Source: Microcoleus sp. FACHB-DQ6
Lineage (GTDB): Bacteria > Cyanobacteriota > Cyanobacteriia > Cyanobacteriales > Microcoleaceae
Assembly: GCA_014695175.1 (NCBI GenBank)
Contig: JACJNV010000386.1
Coordinates: 1 to 60,639 of the forward strand
Direction: 5' to 3'
Length of the DNA: 60,639 bases
Part shown: positions 47,432 through 56,692 of the stretch, piece by piece
Numbering within the stretch: the first letter of the stretch is position 1
Layout of the letters: each line of letters starts with the position of its first letter
The notes under the pieces: model-generated
Told to the model about the DNA's origin: nothing
Seen by the model: the letters and a program-made list of their open reading frames with translations, nothing else
Databases searched by the model: none
Position numbers and translations under genes: made by a program

Positions 47432-47556
47432 AACTGTTTTTCTTGAGTAAAAAACCAATAACTAATGGGGAGCCTGTGTTAACGCCTAAGGCATAGACCT
47501 TTAGAGGCACTTTTCCTTAATTCCTAGTTTACCGCTCCGATCGGGTCGATCGGAGC

Positions 47557-48363
47557 TCACTGCTTGGGAAAACCTTCAACTTGCCAATCCCGCAACGAGT
47601 GCAAGTCTGGAACACAGGTGAGATTATATTGCAAAGGAGTTACCGTTATTCTGTTGTCGCGGATAGCTTGTACGTCCGTAGGAATATCATGCGGCACCGC
47701 CGAATCGGCGACTTCTTCTACATCTTCTAACAATTCCCCAGCCAGCCAATAATAAGTTTTGCCGCGCGGATCGGTGCGCTTTTGAAATATGTCGAAATAG
47801 CGGCGAATGCCTTGACGGGCGATCGCAACTCCGGTAATTTCTGCTTGTGTGACTGCCGGTATGTTGACGTTCAACAGCATCGGTTTCGCCATTGGCTGTT
47901 TTTCCAACTGGGCCAGCAAGGTGACAGCGAAATCCACCGCCGGCCCAAATTCCTGCGACGTAAAGCTGGCGAGGCTGAAAGCAATGCTGGGAATGCCTTC
48001 CATAATTCCTTCCATTGCTGCCGAAACCGTACCCGAACAGATGATATCCGTGCCTAAATTGGGCCCGTGGTTGATACCGGAAAGAACAAAATCCGGCGGT
48101 TTGTCAAGTAAAGCCCACAAAGCGAGTTTCACGCAGTCGGCGGGAGTGCCCGAACAAGCCCAAGCTTGGACTGCGGGATCAAAAATAGATTCGACAATTT
48201 CGGCGCGGATGGGTTGGTGCAGGGTAAGGCCGTGGCCGGTAGCGGAGCGCTCTCTGTCGGGACAAACTACGCTCACGTCGTGACCTGCTGTGGCGAGAGC
48301 GTTGGCGAGGCTACGGATGCCTTGTGCAAAGATGCCGTCGTCGTTGCTAATTAAAAGTTTCAT
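47557..48363 (-). CDS. surE: 5'/3'-nucleotidase SurE
   Basis: 268 residues. The start [10 protein letters not shown] carries the metal-binding Asp8 and Asp9; [16 protein letters not shown] and [25 protein letters not shown] are the SurE signatures, including the asparagine that completes the metal site. SurE dephosphorylates nucleoside 5'- and 3'-monophosphates and helps survival in stationary phase. The length is normal. It is divergent from pheS, with about 210 bp between, containing two heptamer arrays. Confidence 0.96.
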   Translation of the reverse strand: MKLLISNDDGIFAQGIRSLANALATAGHDVSVVCPDRERSATGHGLTLHQPIRAEIVESIFDPAVQAWACSGTPADCVKLALWALLDKPPDFVLSGINHGPNLGTDIICSGTVSAAMEGIMEGIPSIAFSLASFTSQEFGPAVDFAVTLLAQLEKQPMAKPMLLNVNIPAVTQAEITGVAIARQGIRRYFDIFQKRTDPRGKTYYWLAGELLEDVEEVADSAVPHDIPTDVQAIRDNRITVTPLQYNLTCVPDLHSLRDWQVEGFPKQ

Positions 48364-48462
48364 TGAAAATTTTATAGGCCTTATAACAATACTAAACTAG
48401 ATTCAACTAGGGCGATCGCTCTCACATCGGATTACTTATTACGAATTATCCGTAAATACCGA

Positions 48463-48569
48463 AAATCTAAAATCTAAAATCAACAATACTGTCGAGCCAA
48501 AATTGCGGTAAACTCAACTTGGCCCAAAACTGCCATCAATCTAAAATCTAAAATCTAAAATCTAAAATC
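48463..48569. repeat. Two CTAAAAT heptamer arrays upstream of pheS
   Basis: A short array (AAATCTAAAATCTAAAATC) lies at 48463-48481 and a longer one of about 4.4 units at 48539-48569. The second ends only three bases before the pheS ATG at 48573, so it occupies the place of the ribosome binding site. The same heptamer in opposite orientation occurs at 50389-50431 and 55211-55241. Confidence 0.95.
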
Positions 48570-48572
48570 AAA

Positions 48573-49577
48573 ATGACTGTCCAGCTAAGCGACATTGAAA
48601 CTCAACTAGAAACCCTCGGTCAAGAGTCCAAAAGTGCGATCGCCACTGCCAATACCCTCGAACAACTCGAACAGTTGCGCGTCGGCTACCTCGGCAAAAA
48701 AGGCCAACTCTCTCAAATTTTAGGCATGATGGGCAAACTGTCGCCAGACCAGCGACCCAAAGTAGGTGCGATCGCCAATACAGTCAAAGAAGCCCTGCAA
48801 GCCGATTTAGAAGACAAGCGCGCCGCCCTCCAAACCGCCCAAATCCAAGCCAAACTAGCCTCAGAAACCATCGATGTGACGATGCCGGGGATTTTTCGCC
48901 CCCAAGGCCGCATTCACCCCTTAAACGCCGTCATAGACCGCGCTCTCGATATCTTTGTCGGTCTCGGCTACACTGTCGCCAACGGCCCGGAAATGGAAAC
49001 AGATTATTACAACTTCGAGGCGCTGAACACACCCCCAGACCACCCAGCGCGGGATATGCAAGATACATTTTACCTACCAGGCGGCGATTTGCTGCGGACT
49101 CAGACATCATCAGTGCAAATTCGCTACATGGAACAGCACAAACCGCCGATTCGGATTGTCTCTCCCGGCCGCGTTTACCGCCGCGATACTGTCGATGCTA
49201 CTCACGCAGCAGTCTTCCACCAAATTGAACTTTTAGCAATTGATGAAGGTCTGACTTTTACTGACTTGAAAGGCACGATTAAAGAGTTTTTGCGGCAAAT
49301 GTTCGGGCAAGATTTGCCGATTCGTTTCCGCACGAGTTACTTTCCGTTTACGGAACCTTCTGCCGAAGTTGATTTGCAGTGGAACGGCAAGTGGTTGGAA
49401 GTTTTGGGCTGCGGAACGGTCGATCCTAACGTTCTTAAAGGAGTCGGTTTAGACCCAGAAAAATATACTGGGTTTGCGGCCGGTTTTGGTGTCGAGCGGT
49501 TCGCAATGGTACTTTATGAAATCGACGACATTCGCCGGGTTTATGCTAGCGATTTGCGCTTTTTGCGACAATTTTAA
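48573..49577 (+). CDS. pheS: Phenylalanine--tRNA ligase, alpha subunit
   Basis: 334 residues. The N-terminal coiled coil (about 1-90) contacts tRNA; the class II catalytic core follows with PHP-like [17 protein letters not shown], the motif 2 strand [33 protein letters not shown] and the motif 3 [18 protein letters not shown]. With PheT it charges tRNA-Phe. The gene is complete; pheT is not next to it, common in cyanobacteria. No Shine-Dalgarno sequence is seen because the heptamer array abuts the start codon. Confidence 0.97.
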   Translation: MTVQLSDIETQLETLGQESKSAIATANTLEQLEQLRVGYLGKKGQLSQILGMMGKLSPDQRPKVGAIANTVKEALQADLEDKRAALQTAQIQAKLASETIDVTMPGIFRPQGRIHPLNAVIDRALDIFVGLGYTVANGPEMETDYYNFEALNTPPDHPARDMQDTFYLPGGDLLRTQTSSVQIRYMEQHKPPIRIVSPGRVYRRDTVDATHAAVFHQIELLAIDEGLTFTDLKGTIKEFLRQMFGQDLPIRFRTSYFPFTEPSAEVDLQWNGKWLEVLGCGTVDPNVLKGVGLDPEKYTGFAAGFGVERFAMVLYEIDDIRRVYASDLRFLRQF

Positions 49578-49647
49578 CGAAGGGCTTGGGGTCGGTTACA
49601 CGAGCCGTATAGAGGTCTTGGTCAATGTACATCAATCTTTCAGTTTC

Positions 49648-49793
49648 AAGTAAGTAAGTACAAATAAACATTACTTGGGGAGAGGGCGGGTTCTGCAACG
49701 ATCGACTCGCCCTTACTGTAGATAAGCCCTAAAGCCGCCCCTACAAGCCCCTGCAAGATATTATTGTTTTTTTGCGCTTACCTACTTATTTAT
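49648..49793. mobile_element. MITE-like element, copy b (about 146 bp)
   Basis: The left end AAGTAAGTAAGTACAAATAA and the right end, read inward on the minus strand, AATAAGTAGGTAAGCGCAAA match the two end types of copies a and c. The inside is GC-rich (GAGGGCGGGTTCTGCAACGA onward) and differs from the other copies. The right end stops about three bases before the stop codon of the LEA-like gene. Confidence 0.5.
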
Positions 49794-49796
49794 TGT

Positions 49797-50246
49797 CTAC
49801 TTGCCAAAAACACCCTTGATGCTGTCAACAGCGCTCTCGACAGCATTCTTGGTATTATCTACTGCTTTCTGAGTCCGAGCTGAATCTTCCGATGCTCTTT
49901 TCTCAATTGTGGCCGCATCTTTCTTAGCTTTGCGCTCTACTACACTACCATCCTCCGATGCTCGATCGACTTTAGAAGCATTTGTCTTGGCAGTTTCCTT
50001 AACCTTCTCTTCTGTATCTCGGATGAAGTTCTTGGCTCGTCCAGCATCTTTGCTGGCTTTTTCTTGAACCTTATCCCCCGCATCTGCATCTGCTGCCATC
50101 GAGTTTACAGCAGGAGAGGCCATTGCTGCGGTGTTGGAGAAGAAGGCACCAGACCAAACGAAGGCCATCGCTGACACGCAAAGCACAGTTGCAGCCATCA
50201 AGCGCCCTAAAGTCGAAAGCCGTTTCGTAAAATAATTCAGTTTCAT
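49797..50246 (-). CDS. Exported LEA-like low-complexity protein
   Basis: 149 residues from ATG 50246 (ATG 50270 would add eight). A signal peptide-like helix (LMAATVLCVSAMAFVWSGAFF) is followed by about 100 hydrophilic residues rich in Lys, Glu, Asp, Ala and lacking aromatic residues except one near the end: VQEKASKDAGRAKNFIRDTE, VVERKAKKDAATIEKRASED, AVDNTKNAVESAVDSIKG. The 11-residue-like amphipathic pattern resembles group 3 LEA and CsbD-like stress proteins, which protect membranes during drying. Function is inferred from composition only. No operon partner. Confidence 0.7.
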   Translation of the reverse strand: MKLNYFTKRLSTLGRLMAATVLCVSAMAFVWSGAFFSNTAAMASPAVNSMAADADAGDKVQEKASKDAGRAKNFIRDTEEKVKETAKTNASKVDRASEDGSVVERKAKKDAATIEKRASEDSARTQKAVDNTKNAVESAVDSIKGVFGK

Positions 50247-50388
50247 AGAATACAGAAGAAGATATGACATTCTATTTTTACTGGATCGGAGCGATCGGCG
50301 TAACCGTTCTCTAGATAGAGGTTATCCCCCGACGAGCGGTTAAAAAAGTTCCCTCTTTTGATAGATTCAAGCAAGGAATTTCAGTCAC

Positions 50389-50431
50389 TTTTAGATTTTA
50401 GATTTTAGATTTTAGATTTTAGATTTTAGAG
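50389..50431. repeat. ATTTTAG heptamer array, about six units
   Basis: About six units of ATTTTAG run from 50389 to 50431 and are followed by GTTGACTCCCCAGCCG. A similar stretch (TTTACTCCACAG) follows the array at 55211-55241, so the arrays may be part of a larger repeat. Confidence 0.95.
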
Positions 50432-50620
50432 TTGACTCCCCAGCCGCCATTTGGAAGCTTGAACTTTGGTGAGTCGATTAAAGATTAAAGATTAAACAAT
50501 TGACTCCACAGCCGGAGCGCAGATCCGGGTGATTAAGTAGGTAGGCGGAAAAAATTATGTTTATGTAAAGAAACATTAACTAGCGTGATTCAAGTTAAAT
50601 TTAACACATTGTTTACGGCC

Positions 50621-50776
50621 AGTAAGTAGGTACACATAAACTTTAGTATGTCACCGACTATCAAGCTATCATCAATCGGGCGATTGTTTGCATAAAATAT
50701 CGCTTCTAAAGAGCGTTTCACGGAGTGACTATCGCTTTGGACTACATAGATATTTTGCCGCTCATCTACTTATTTA
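50621..50776. mobile_element. MITE-like element, copy c (about 156 bp)
   Basis: The left end AGTAAGTAGGTACACATAAA matches the same-type ends of copies a and b; the right end, read inward on the minus strand, AAATAAGTAGATGAGCGGCA matches their other end. The interior is unrelated to the other copies and has no coding capacity. Confidence 0.5.
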
Positions 50777-50833
50777 GGAATAGGTTGTTCCCGAAATTGT
50801 GCGTGGGATATCAACATATAATACTTCTAATGA

Positions 50834-53800
50834 CTAATCACAATTTAGTAAAAAAGTCAATACCGTTTCATCAATTCCCTTTAGTTTCAAAGGCTTATAT
50901 TTAACAATGCGATTTTCCTCAACATAATCTGCCACCGCCGCCGAAATTAGCACCGTGTTTGGTTCCGTCACCTCTTGCAAGCGAGCGGCAATATTCACGC
51001 TCGGCCCGATCGCAGTATAATCTGCTCGATCAGGGCCACCAAACATCCCCACCACCGCAGTACCCTGGTGAATTCCGCAGCGAAACCGCACCGGAGGCAC
51101 GCCATTTTCCCCAACAATTCCCTGCTCCAACCAGCCCTTGTTAAGCTCCTTGAGAGCTCGCAGCATTTGCCCCGCAGCAGCCACAGCGCGACGTACTTGC
51201 TCGTTAGGCGTTAGTTCCTCCGGCGCGCCAAAGAAAGCCATTACCGCATCTCCAACAAACTTGTCCACCGTACCGCCACTGTCAAAAATAGCCTTAGTCA
51301 TTGCCGCCAAATATTCATTCAACAGCTCAGCTACCCGGCGCGAGCGCAGCGTATTTGCCATTTGAGTAAAACCGACAATATCGCTAAACAAAATAGTAAT
51401 CAATCGCGGTTCCGGGCGCAAATCCAGGGCCAAATCTCCAGCCGCTGCCGCCTTCACCATCGCCGGCGGTAAAAATCGGCGCAGCACCGACTCAGTTAAA
51501 TAACTGTTCAACTGCTGCACTCGGCGCTCGTTTTGTTTGAGGGCGATCAAATTCCGCACTTCCGCCAACAATTCTCGATCGTTAAAAGGCTTCGACAAAT
51601 AAGCATCCGCACCCCGTTCTACTCCTTCAATTCGAGTATCTTCGTCGGCTTTAGCAGTCAGCAAAATTGCTGGAGTTCCCTGCAATTCCTCATCCTCTCG
51701 AATCATCCGAATCAAATCCAAGCCGGAAATCAAAGGCATCATCAAATCCGTTATAATTAAATTAGGGCGACGTTTTTTAGCCACGGCAAATCCTTCTTCT
51801 CCGTTGCGGGCGAGCAAAACTGCAAAGCCGGACTCTCGCAGAATTGCCGACACATAAAAGCGCAAATCGGGATTGTCGTCAACCACCAAAACCGTTCCCA
51901 CTGCCGTTTCCGATCTGACCGGTTCGAGCGCCTCAAAGTTATGATCTTCGGCCTCATCTTCCGACAAATCCGCCTCCACATCTGCCAGTTCCACCGCAGC
52001 TTTGGAGGAGTGAAACTCTGCTGGTATTTCTAGTACCTGTTCCGGGGGTAAGTGAGTCGAACCGAAGTGCAGCCAAACGGTAAAAGTAGTACCTTCGCCG
52101 TAAACTGACTCAACTGAAATTTGACCGCCGTGGAGTTCGACCAATTCTTTGACAAGTGCCAAACCTAAACCGCTGCCTTCGTAGGAACGGCTAGCAGAAC
52201 CTTCGGCTTGGTGAAACCGCTCGAATAAATAGGGAATTTGTTCAGTGCGAATGCCGATCCCCGTGTCTTTTACTTGCAACAAGCAGTGAGCGCCGGCCGA
52301 TTCAACTTTCAGGGTGATAGTTCCGCCTTCTGGGGTGAATTTAACAGCATTTGATAGCAGGTTGTAAATAACTTTGTCAAATCTTTCGAGATCCAAATAA
52401 AGTAAAGGACATTCTTGCAGTTGGGTAATTAACTGCAGTCCTTTTTTCTCGCAGTAGGTGCGGAATGACTCTGCGGTAGAGTAACAGAAACCGACCAAAT
52501 CGCAGGGGCGAAAACTCGGCTGCATCCGTCCGGCATCGAGTCGCTGCAAGTCCAGCAGTTGATTTACCAAGCGCAGGAGGCGGCGGGAATTACGCAAAGC
52601 GATTACGGCTTGTTCGTAGGGCAAGTCTTCTTGGCGCCTGCAAGCTGATTCCAGAGGGCCGATAGTTAGAGTTAGAGGGGTGCGGAACTCGTGGGAGATA
52701 TTTTGGAAAAATTCGGTTTTGAGCCGATCGGCTTCCAGAAGTCGTTCTGCCTGCTGTCTGGTAGTCTGGTAGAGGCGCGACTGCTGCACGGCCAGAGCAG
52801 CTTGAGTTGCGACTATTTGAGCCAGGTCAATGTCTGAGATGTTCCAGCGGCGGATGCTGTGATTTTGGCGCAGGGAAATGCTGCCGATGATTTTGCCTTC
52901 TGAGAGTAAGGGAACGACTAACAGGGCGCGGGCTGGCGATCGAACTTGCAGTTCTGTAACATTTAACTCGGGGTGTTCGTCGAGATCTTCGATCGCCACC
53001 GGCTCTTTTGATACCATAACTTCCAGCAACACCGGATTGCCCCGAATCGGCACCAAAGACTGTGGCAAAGAAGGATGGGCAAAAACCCAGGCGCGAGTGT
53101 TAGCAGCAGCATCGCCAGAAGCCGTGTCGTAGCCCAGAGGGTTCGCAACTAGCTCTGGATTGTCAATAAAACCCTCTACAGCCACGGTATCCCTATTTGT
53201 GTCGTATAGCCCCACGCATTGGACGTATTCATCATCTTCTGTCCACAGAGATAGGGCGCAGCCGTCAACTTGCAAAGCTTGGCCGAGTTGTTGAGTAATG
53301 GCTGCAAAAATATTTTGGGGATCGAGACTCGATCGAATTGCCGTAGTAATAGTATTGACTAAAGCCTCGCGCTTGGCCAGCGCCCGCACCTGTTCGTAAG
53401 CCCGGGCTTGAGAAAGCGCCAAAGCCGCTTGGTCTGCCACCGTAATTACCAACTGTACCTCGTGGTCTTGCCACTGGCGCGGTCGATCAAACTGGTGCAG
53501 CGCCAAGACTGCCATCAGTTCCATTTTGTAAAACAGCGGTACGATCAAGCTCGATCGAATATTCGCAGCTTCGTAAGCCTGCTGTCGTTGCTGATTATCC
53601 CAGTTTAAAACTCGATCGTCAGTTTGGGCATCTTGAATCACCTCCACATCCAGAGTTTCCCAAACCAAATCCGGCAGCAAATCTGGGGAGAGTTCCGCAG
53701 CAGAAGCATCTCCGGGCATCGCTTCCTCATCGCCCCGCAACCCTTTAGTTTCTGCCTTCTGGTAAACGAACCACTCATCGGCCACTCGGCCGTCTTGGAA

Positions 53801-54355
53801 CGGCCGCAGCAGACAGCAACTCACCTCAAACATCTGCCCGACACTTTCCACAATTCTTTGCAGCATTTGCTGGTAATTGGGAGCCGATCGGATAGTATTG
53901 GTAACGGCATAAAGCAGCGATTCTTGGCTCAAAGCACGGCGCAGTTCATTGGTGCGCGTTTTCAGAAGATTGTGAGTCTCAACAGCTTGACTGACAAGAT
54001 TTATCAGCTCTTGAGCATCCCAAGGCTTGGTAACGTATTTGAATACTTTGCCAGCGTTAATAGCTTCAACTAAATCTTCAACATCCGTATAGCCAGTTAA
54101 AATAATTCGGATCACGTCGGGGTACTGAGCCGCCGTCAGGCTGAGAAACTCCGTACCGCTCATTTTTGGCATTCGCTGATCCGAGATAATCACCGCCACT
54201 TCTCCCTCTTTTGCCAAAATTTCGAGAGCAGCCGGGCCCGATTCGGCTCTGAGCACTTTGTAGTCTCGATGGAAGGTGCGGTAAAGCAAGTCGAGGTTAT
54301 CCGGTTCGTCATCGACGATTAGAATCTTTAGCTTAGGATTTTCTTGGGAATTCAT
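50834..54355 (-). CDS. cyaC: CyaC-like multidomain adenylate cyclase: receiver, two GAFs, histidine kinase, receiver, cyclase
   Basis: 1173 residues. First receiver (about 10-125) with Asp59; GAF domains at about 160-320 and 340-530; kinase core with His555 (NISHEFRTP), N-box NLLSNAVKF and GSGLGLALV; second receiver (about 820-935) with Asp870; cyclase domain (about 980-1165) with metal Asp992 and Asp1036, adenine-selecting Lys1032 and Thr1114, and Arg1125. All catalytic residues are present. This order matches CyaC of Spirulina and Anabaena, where internal phosphotransfer to the second receiver activates cAMP production and affects motility and respiration. ATG 54355 has AGGAG upstream with a spacing of about nine. 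No co-transcribed neighbour is evident. Confidence 0.92.
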   Translation of the reverse strand: MNSQENPKLKILIVDDEPDNLDLLYRTFHRDYKVLRAESGPAALEILAKEGEVAVIISDQRMPKMSGTEFLSLTAAQYPDVIRIILTGYTDVEDLVEAINAGKVFKYVTKPWDAQELINLVSQAVETHNLLKTRTNELRRALSQESLLYAVTNTIRSAPNYQQMLQRIVESVGQMFEVSCCLLRPFQDGRVADEWFVYQKAETKGLRGDEEAMPGDASAAELSPDLLPDLVWETLDVEVIQDAQTDDRVLNWDNQQRQQAYEAANIRSSLIVPLFYKMELMAVLALHQFDRPRQWQDHEVQLVITVADQAALALSQARAYEQVRALAKREALVNTITTAIRSSLDPQNIFAAITQQLGQALQVDGCALSLWTEDDEYVQCVGLYDTNRDTVAVEGFIDNPELVANPLGYDTASGDAAANTRAWVFAHPSLPQSLVPIRGNPVLLEVMVSKEPVAIEDLDEHPELNVTELQVRSPARALLVVPLLSEGKIIGSISLRQNHSIRRWNISDIDLAQIVATQAALAVQQSRLYQTTRQQAERLLEADRLKTEFFQNISHEFRTPLTLTIGPLESACRRQEDLPYEQAVIALRNSRRLLRLVNQLLDLQRLDAGRMQPSFRPCDLVGFCYSTAESFRTYCEKKGLQLITQLQECPLLYLDLERFDKVIYNLLSNAVKFTPEGGTITLKVESAGAHCLLQVKDTGIGIRTEQIPYLFERFHQAEGSASRSYEGSGLGLALVKELVELHGGQISVESVYGEGTTFTVWLHFGSTHLPPEQVLEIPAEFHSSKAAVELADVEADLSEDEAEDHNFEALEPVRSETAVGTVLVVDDNPDLRFYVSAILRESGFAVLLARNGEEGFAVAKKRRPNLIITDLMMPLISGLDLIRMIREDEELQGTPAILLTAKADEDTRIEGVERGADAYLSKPFNDRELLAEVRNLIALKQNERRVQQLNSYLTESVLRRFLPPAMVKAAAAGDLALDLRPEPRLITILFSDIVGFTQMANTLRSRRVAELLNEYLAAMTKAIFDSGGTVDKFVGDAVMAFFGAPEELTPNEQVRRAVAAAGQMLRALKELNKGWLEQGIVGENGVPPVRFRCGIHQGTAVVGMFGGPDRADYTAIGPSVNIAARLQEVTEPNTVLISAAVADYVEENRIVKYKPLKLKGIDETVLTFLLNCD

Positions 54356-54442
54356 GCACCGTTCTCCTGTGCCCCGGGGCTGTTCGATTTAACAAGTCTG
54401 ATCAAAGGAAGAATTCACCGATTTAAATTGCTGAAGTCATAC

Positions 54443-54467
54443 CATTTTCGATTTTCGATTTTCGATT
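54443..54467. repeat. TTTTCGA heptamer array
   Basis: About 3.5 units of TTTTCGA upstream of the CyaC-like gene. It is a one-base variant of the ATTTTAG arrays nearby. Confidence 0.85.
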
Positions 54468-55210
54468 GCGAATGACTGAGGACATAAGGGTTGGGATTTT
54501 GCCTAGAGTGCCATTATTTTGGGAAAATGGTATCACAATAATTCGTGGATATGAAGTTGTTGTGAGTGTGCGAGGCAAGCATCAACCTTGATTTTTGATG
54601 TCTGGGTTTTCAATGCGGAATTCTTCTGAGCCACAGTTATCTGTCGTGCACCCCAATTTTATTATTTAATGATATTCACATAAACTCGTCTCCCGATAAT
54701 TTTATTTCACCCCTTACCTTTATGCAGCAGGAGAGCAAACACTAATCTAGCCATTTTAACTGCCGTCTGCATATCTCAGAATACATAGGAAGAACCGTCC
54801 TGATTGTGAGGTGACTTGCCAAATTTATGTTTGGTCCTGGCTCCTGGGACTGTTTTATTTGGTATGTGAAAGCTGCCCGCAGCAAGATACAATAGACAAC
54901 CAACATCTTCGCCTGTGTTTTTTCCCACAAGTAACAGCAACTTTAACAGTCAGCCAAGGATACCGACCACAATCCGGCCCCGAGCCCCTGACTGATATTC
55001 GGGGGTGGCTGACAGACCACAGAGGTGTCTGTGGGAGTGACGCAATTGCTGTACCATTTTAGTTAGACTTGCACTTTTTTCCCCGATCTCGGCATTTTTT
55101 GTGCCTCCTGCAGACCTTCGACAAGCCAATTACTGCGGCGAAACACCGCAAGCTCGAGCATCCATCTGTTAATCTTAGCTAGGGATGTACTCTGTGGAAA
55201 CCGGTCAGTC

Positions 55211-55241
55211 GATTTTAGATTTTAGATTTTAGATTTTAGAT
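55211..55241. repeat. ATTTTAG heptamer array, about four units
   Basis: About 4.4 units of ATTTTAG, followed by TTTACTCCACAGATGAATCG. This resembles the sequence after the array at 50389. Confidence 0.92.
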
Positions 55242-56068
55242 TTACTCCACAGATGAATCGCGGAGCTTGAACTAGGGTCTAAAATTTTGATCTGTCCCCG
55301 ACGAGTGTCGGTGGCGGATATCGGTTTTTGGGCAGGGTCAATCAGCTCGATCGAGGTTTTGAAGGTCTCGCTCGCGCGCAGCAGAGTATCGAACCGACGG
55401 GGAAAACCCCTGCAGACTGTTTCCAGGCATCCAAATTTAAATTGGAGGTTGGAAAAGTACCCCCTAGCTCAACAGGTAAGACCAATTCGATCGGGGACGG
55501 GCGATGGATTGCCCTGAACTGCTGAAAGCTGGGGTGCCAGGTCGGGGGGCGGCGGGGAACCTCCGACGCGCCAGCGCGCCCGGTGTTAGTCTGGTCAGTC
55601 GTTGAGTTTTTCCACTACCGCTTGACGGATAAATTATATTCGATCGGGTATTTCCCTAAGCAGAGAGCGGTAGGATTCCGGGAACCTGACGTTAAAACCT
55701 TTGTGATTGTTTTTAATACCTTGCCCGCTAAGCTGTCGCGCATTTAATTTGTAAGCTACTGTTTACTTAAACTCTTGTGATGCCGGCCGAAAGCCAGGGA
55801 TCAAGCTTCAATTTAAAGGCAAAATAGCTTATCCACAAATCTAGTATTAGGGGATGAGTTTTATTTTTTCATAACTAGAGTATTAACTGCTAAAACTTTT
55901 TCATTTACCTCGAATACTACTTAAAGTCAAGCACAAAAAAATGTAATTTAATCTGGCTAATAAACTAGGCCTATAAGTTACGTTATAAGATCAGTATAAC
56001 ATCAGTGATTTTTCTAAGAGGGTAGCTTAGAAACCCGCGTAAAAAAATTAATATAGTGGCCTGGCATT

Positions 56069-56692
56069 GTGAATCCTTCATTTTTTTCCTCACCATCTCA
56101 CCAACAACAAACTCCCGGACTTTCTGGTTTTTCGATCCGGGTGGCTGCGCCCAACGACTTAACGCAGCTAGCTGATATTTTAGCCATGAGCTTTCACTCC
56201 CGCGAGGGGTTTGTAGAATGGGTGTATCCAGTGTTGCGTTTGGGCATTTACGAAGATTTAAAAAATCGGCTGCGTTCTAAGGCAGAACATTACATTTGTC
56301 TGGTTGCTGAGCTAGTCTCGCGCGAGGAGGGAACGCAGAATTATAGATCGCACCGAGATCAGCGCATAACAGGAACAGTAGAAATGGCTCTACGTTCTCG
56401 CTTCCCTTGGCAAATCCCGACTTCTGACTATCCTTATTTGTCGAATTTAGCCGTTCACCCGGAGTATCGGCGGCAGGGAGTTGCTCAACAATTGCTTAGC
56501 AACTGCGAGGAGACAGCCAGAGAATGGGGATTTTCTGAGATTTACCTCCACGTTCTGGAAAATAATCACGCGGCGCGACAGTTGTACTATCAGGCCGGCT
56601 ATCGCTTGCAACAGGTGGATTGGAATTGGACGGGTAGGCTGTTCGGCCAGCCGCGCCGCCTGTTTTTACGCAAGCAGATTTCGCTATCTTAA
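56069..56692 (+). CDS. GNAT-family N-acetyltransferase
   Basis: 207 residues from GTG 56069. After about 20 non-conserved residues the GNAT fold begins (FSIRVAAPNDLTQLADILAM). Motif A is LSNLAVHPEYRRQGVAQQLL, with the RRQGVA acetyl-CoA loop, and motif B is EIYLHVLENNHAARQLYYQAGY. This pattern recalls RimI-like acetyltransferases that act on protein N-termini, but small-molecule substrates are equally possible. No partner genes are near. The start is uncertain, since the Shine-Dalgarno sequence is weak. Confidence 0.88.
   Translation: MNPSFFSSPSHQQQTPGLSGFSIRVAAPNDLTQLADILAMSFHSREGFVEWVYPVLRLGIYEDLKNRLRSKAEHYICLVAELVSREEGTQNYRSHRDQRITGTVEMALRSRFPWQIPTSDYPYLSNLAVHPEYRRQGVAQQLLSNCEETAREWGFSEIYLHVLENNHAARQLYYQAGYRLQQVDWNWTGRLFGQPRRLFLRKQISLS

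Larger units (their letters stand above)
50271..50833. other. Intergenic region with heptamers and MITE-like ends
   Basis: It contains the ATTTTAG array (50389-50431), a short GATTAAA triplicate near 50477, a solitary element end TAAGTAGGTAGGCGGAAAAA at 50534 and the MITE-like copy c (50621-50776). No gene was found. The promoters of neither neighbour lie here except that of the LEA-like gene, as the CyaC-like gene ends at 50834. Confidence 0.6.
54356..56068. other. 1.7-kb region without a recognisable gene
   Basis: No frame here has a convincing start, ribosome binding site or known motif. It holds a TTTTCGA array (54443-54467) flanked by a 10-bp inverted repeat TACCATTTTC/GAAAATGGTA (54440-54449 and 54523-54532), a hairpin CCACAGA/TCTGTGG (55018-55034), the ATTTTAG array at 55211-55241, and a GC-rich part (about 55290-55600) with several possible stems such as GGGCGATGGATTGCCC and GTCGG...CCGAC. 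The last part could encode a structured RNA. The final 300 bp are AT-rich and probably carry the promoter of the acetyltransferase gene. Confidence 0.5.

Noticed and set aside
49593-49625. Group II intron domain V (GAGCCGTAT)
   Set aside because: Only the first nine bases fit; no pairing strand, bulge or reverse transcriptase gene.
54811-55062. 83-codon plus-strand frame in the long gap
   Set aside because: No ribosome site or similarity, and composition unlike neighbouring genes; the DNA has hairpins that suggest non-coding sequence.
55450-55510. tRNA-like stretch (TAGCTCAACAGGTAAG)
   Set aside because: It recalls a D-arm, but no anticodon stem, T-loop or acceptor stem can be fitted.
55290-55600. 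RNase P RNA, tmRNA or cobalamin riboswitch
   Set aside because: GC-rich with stems, but the conserved cores of these RNAs are not found.
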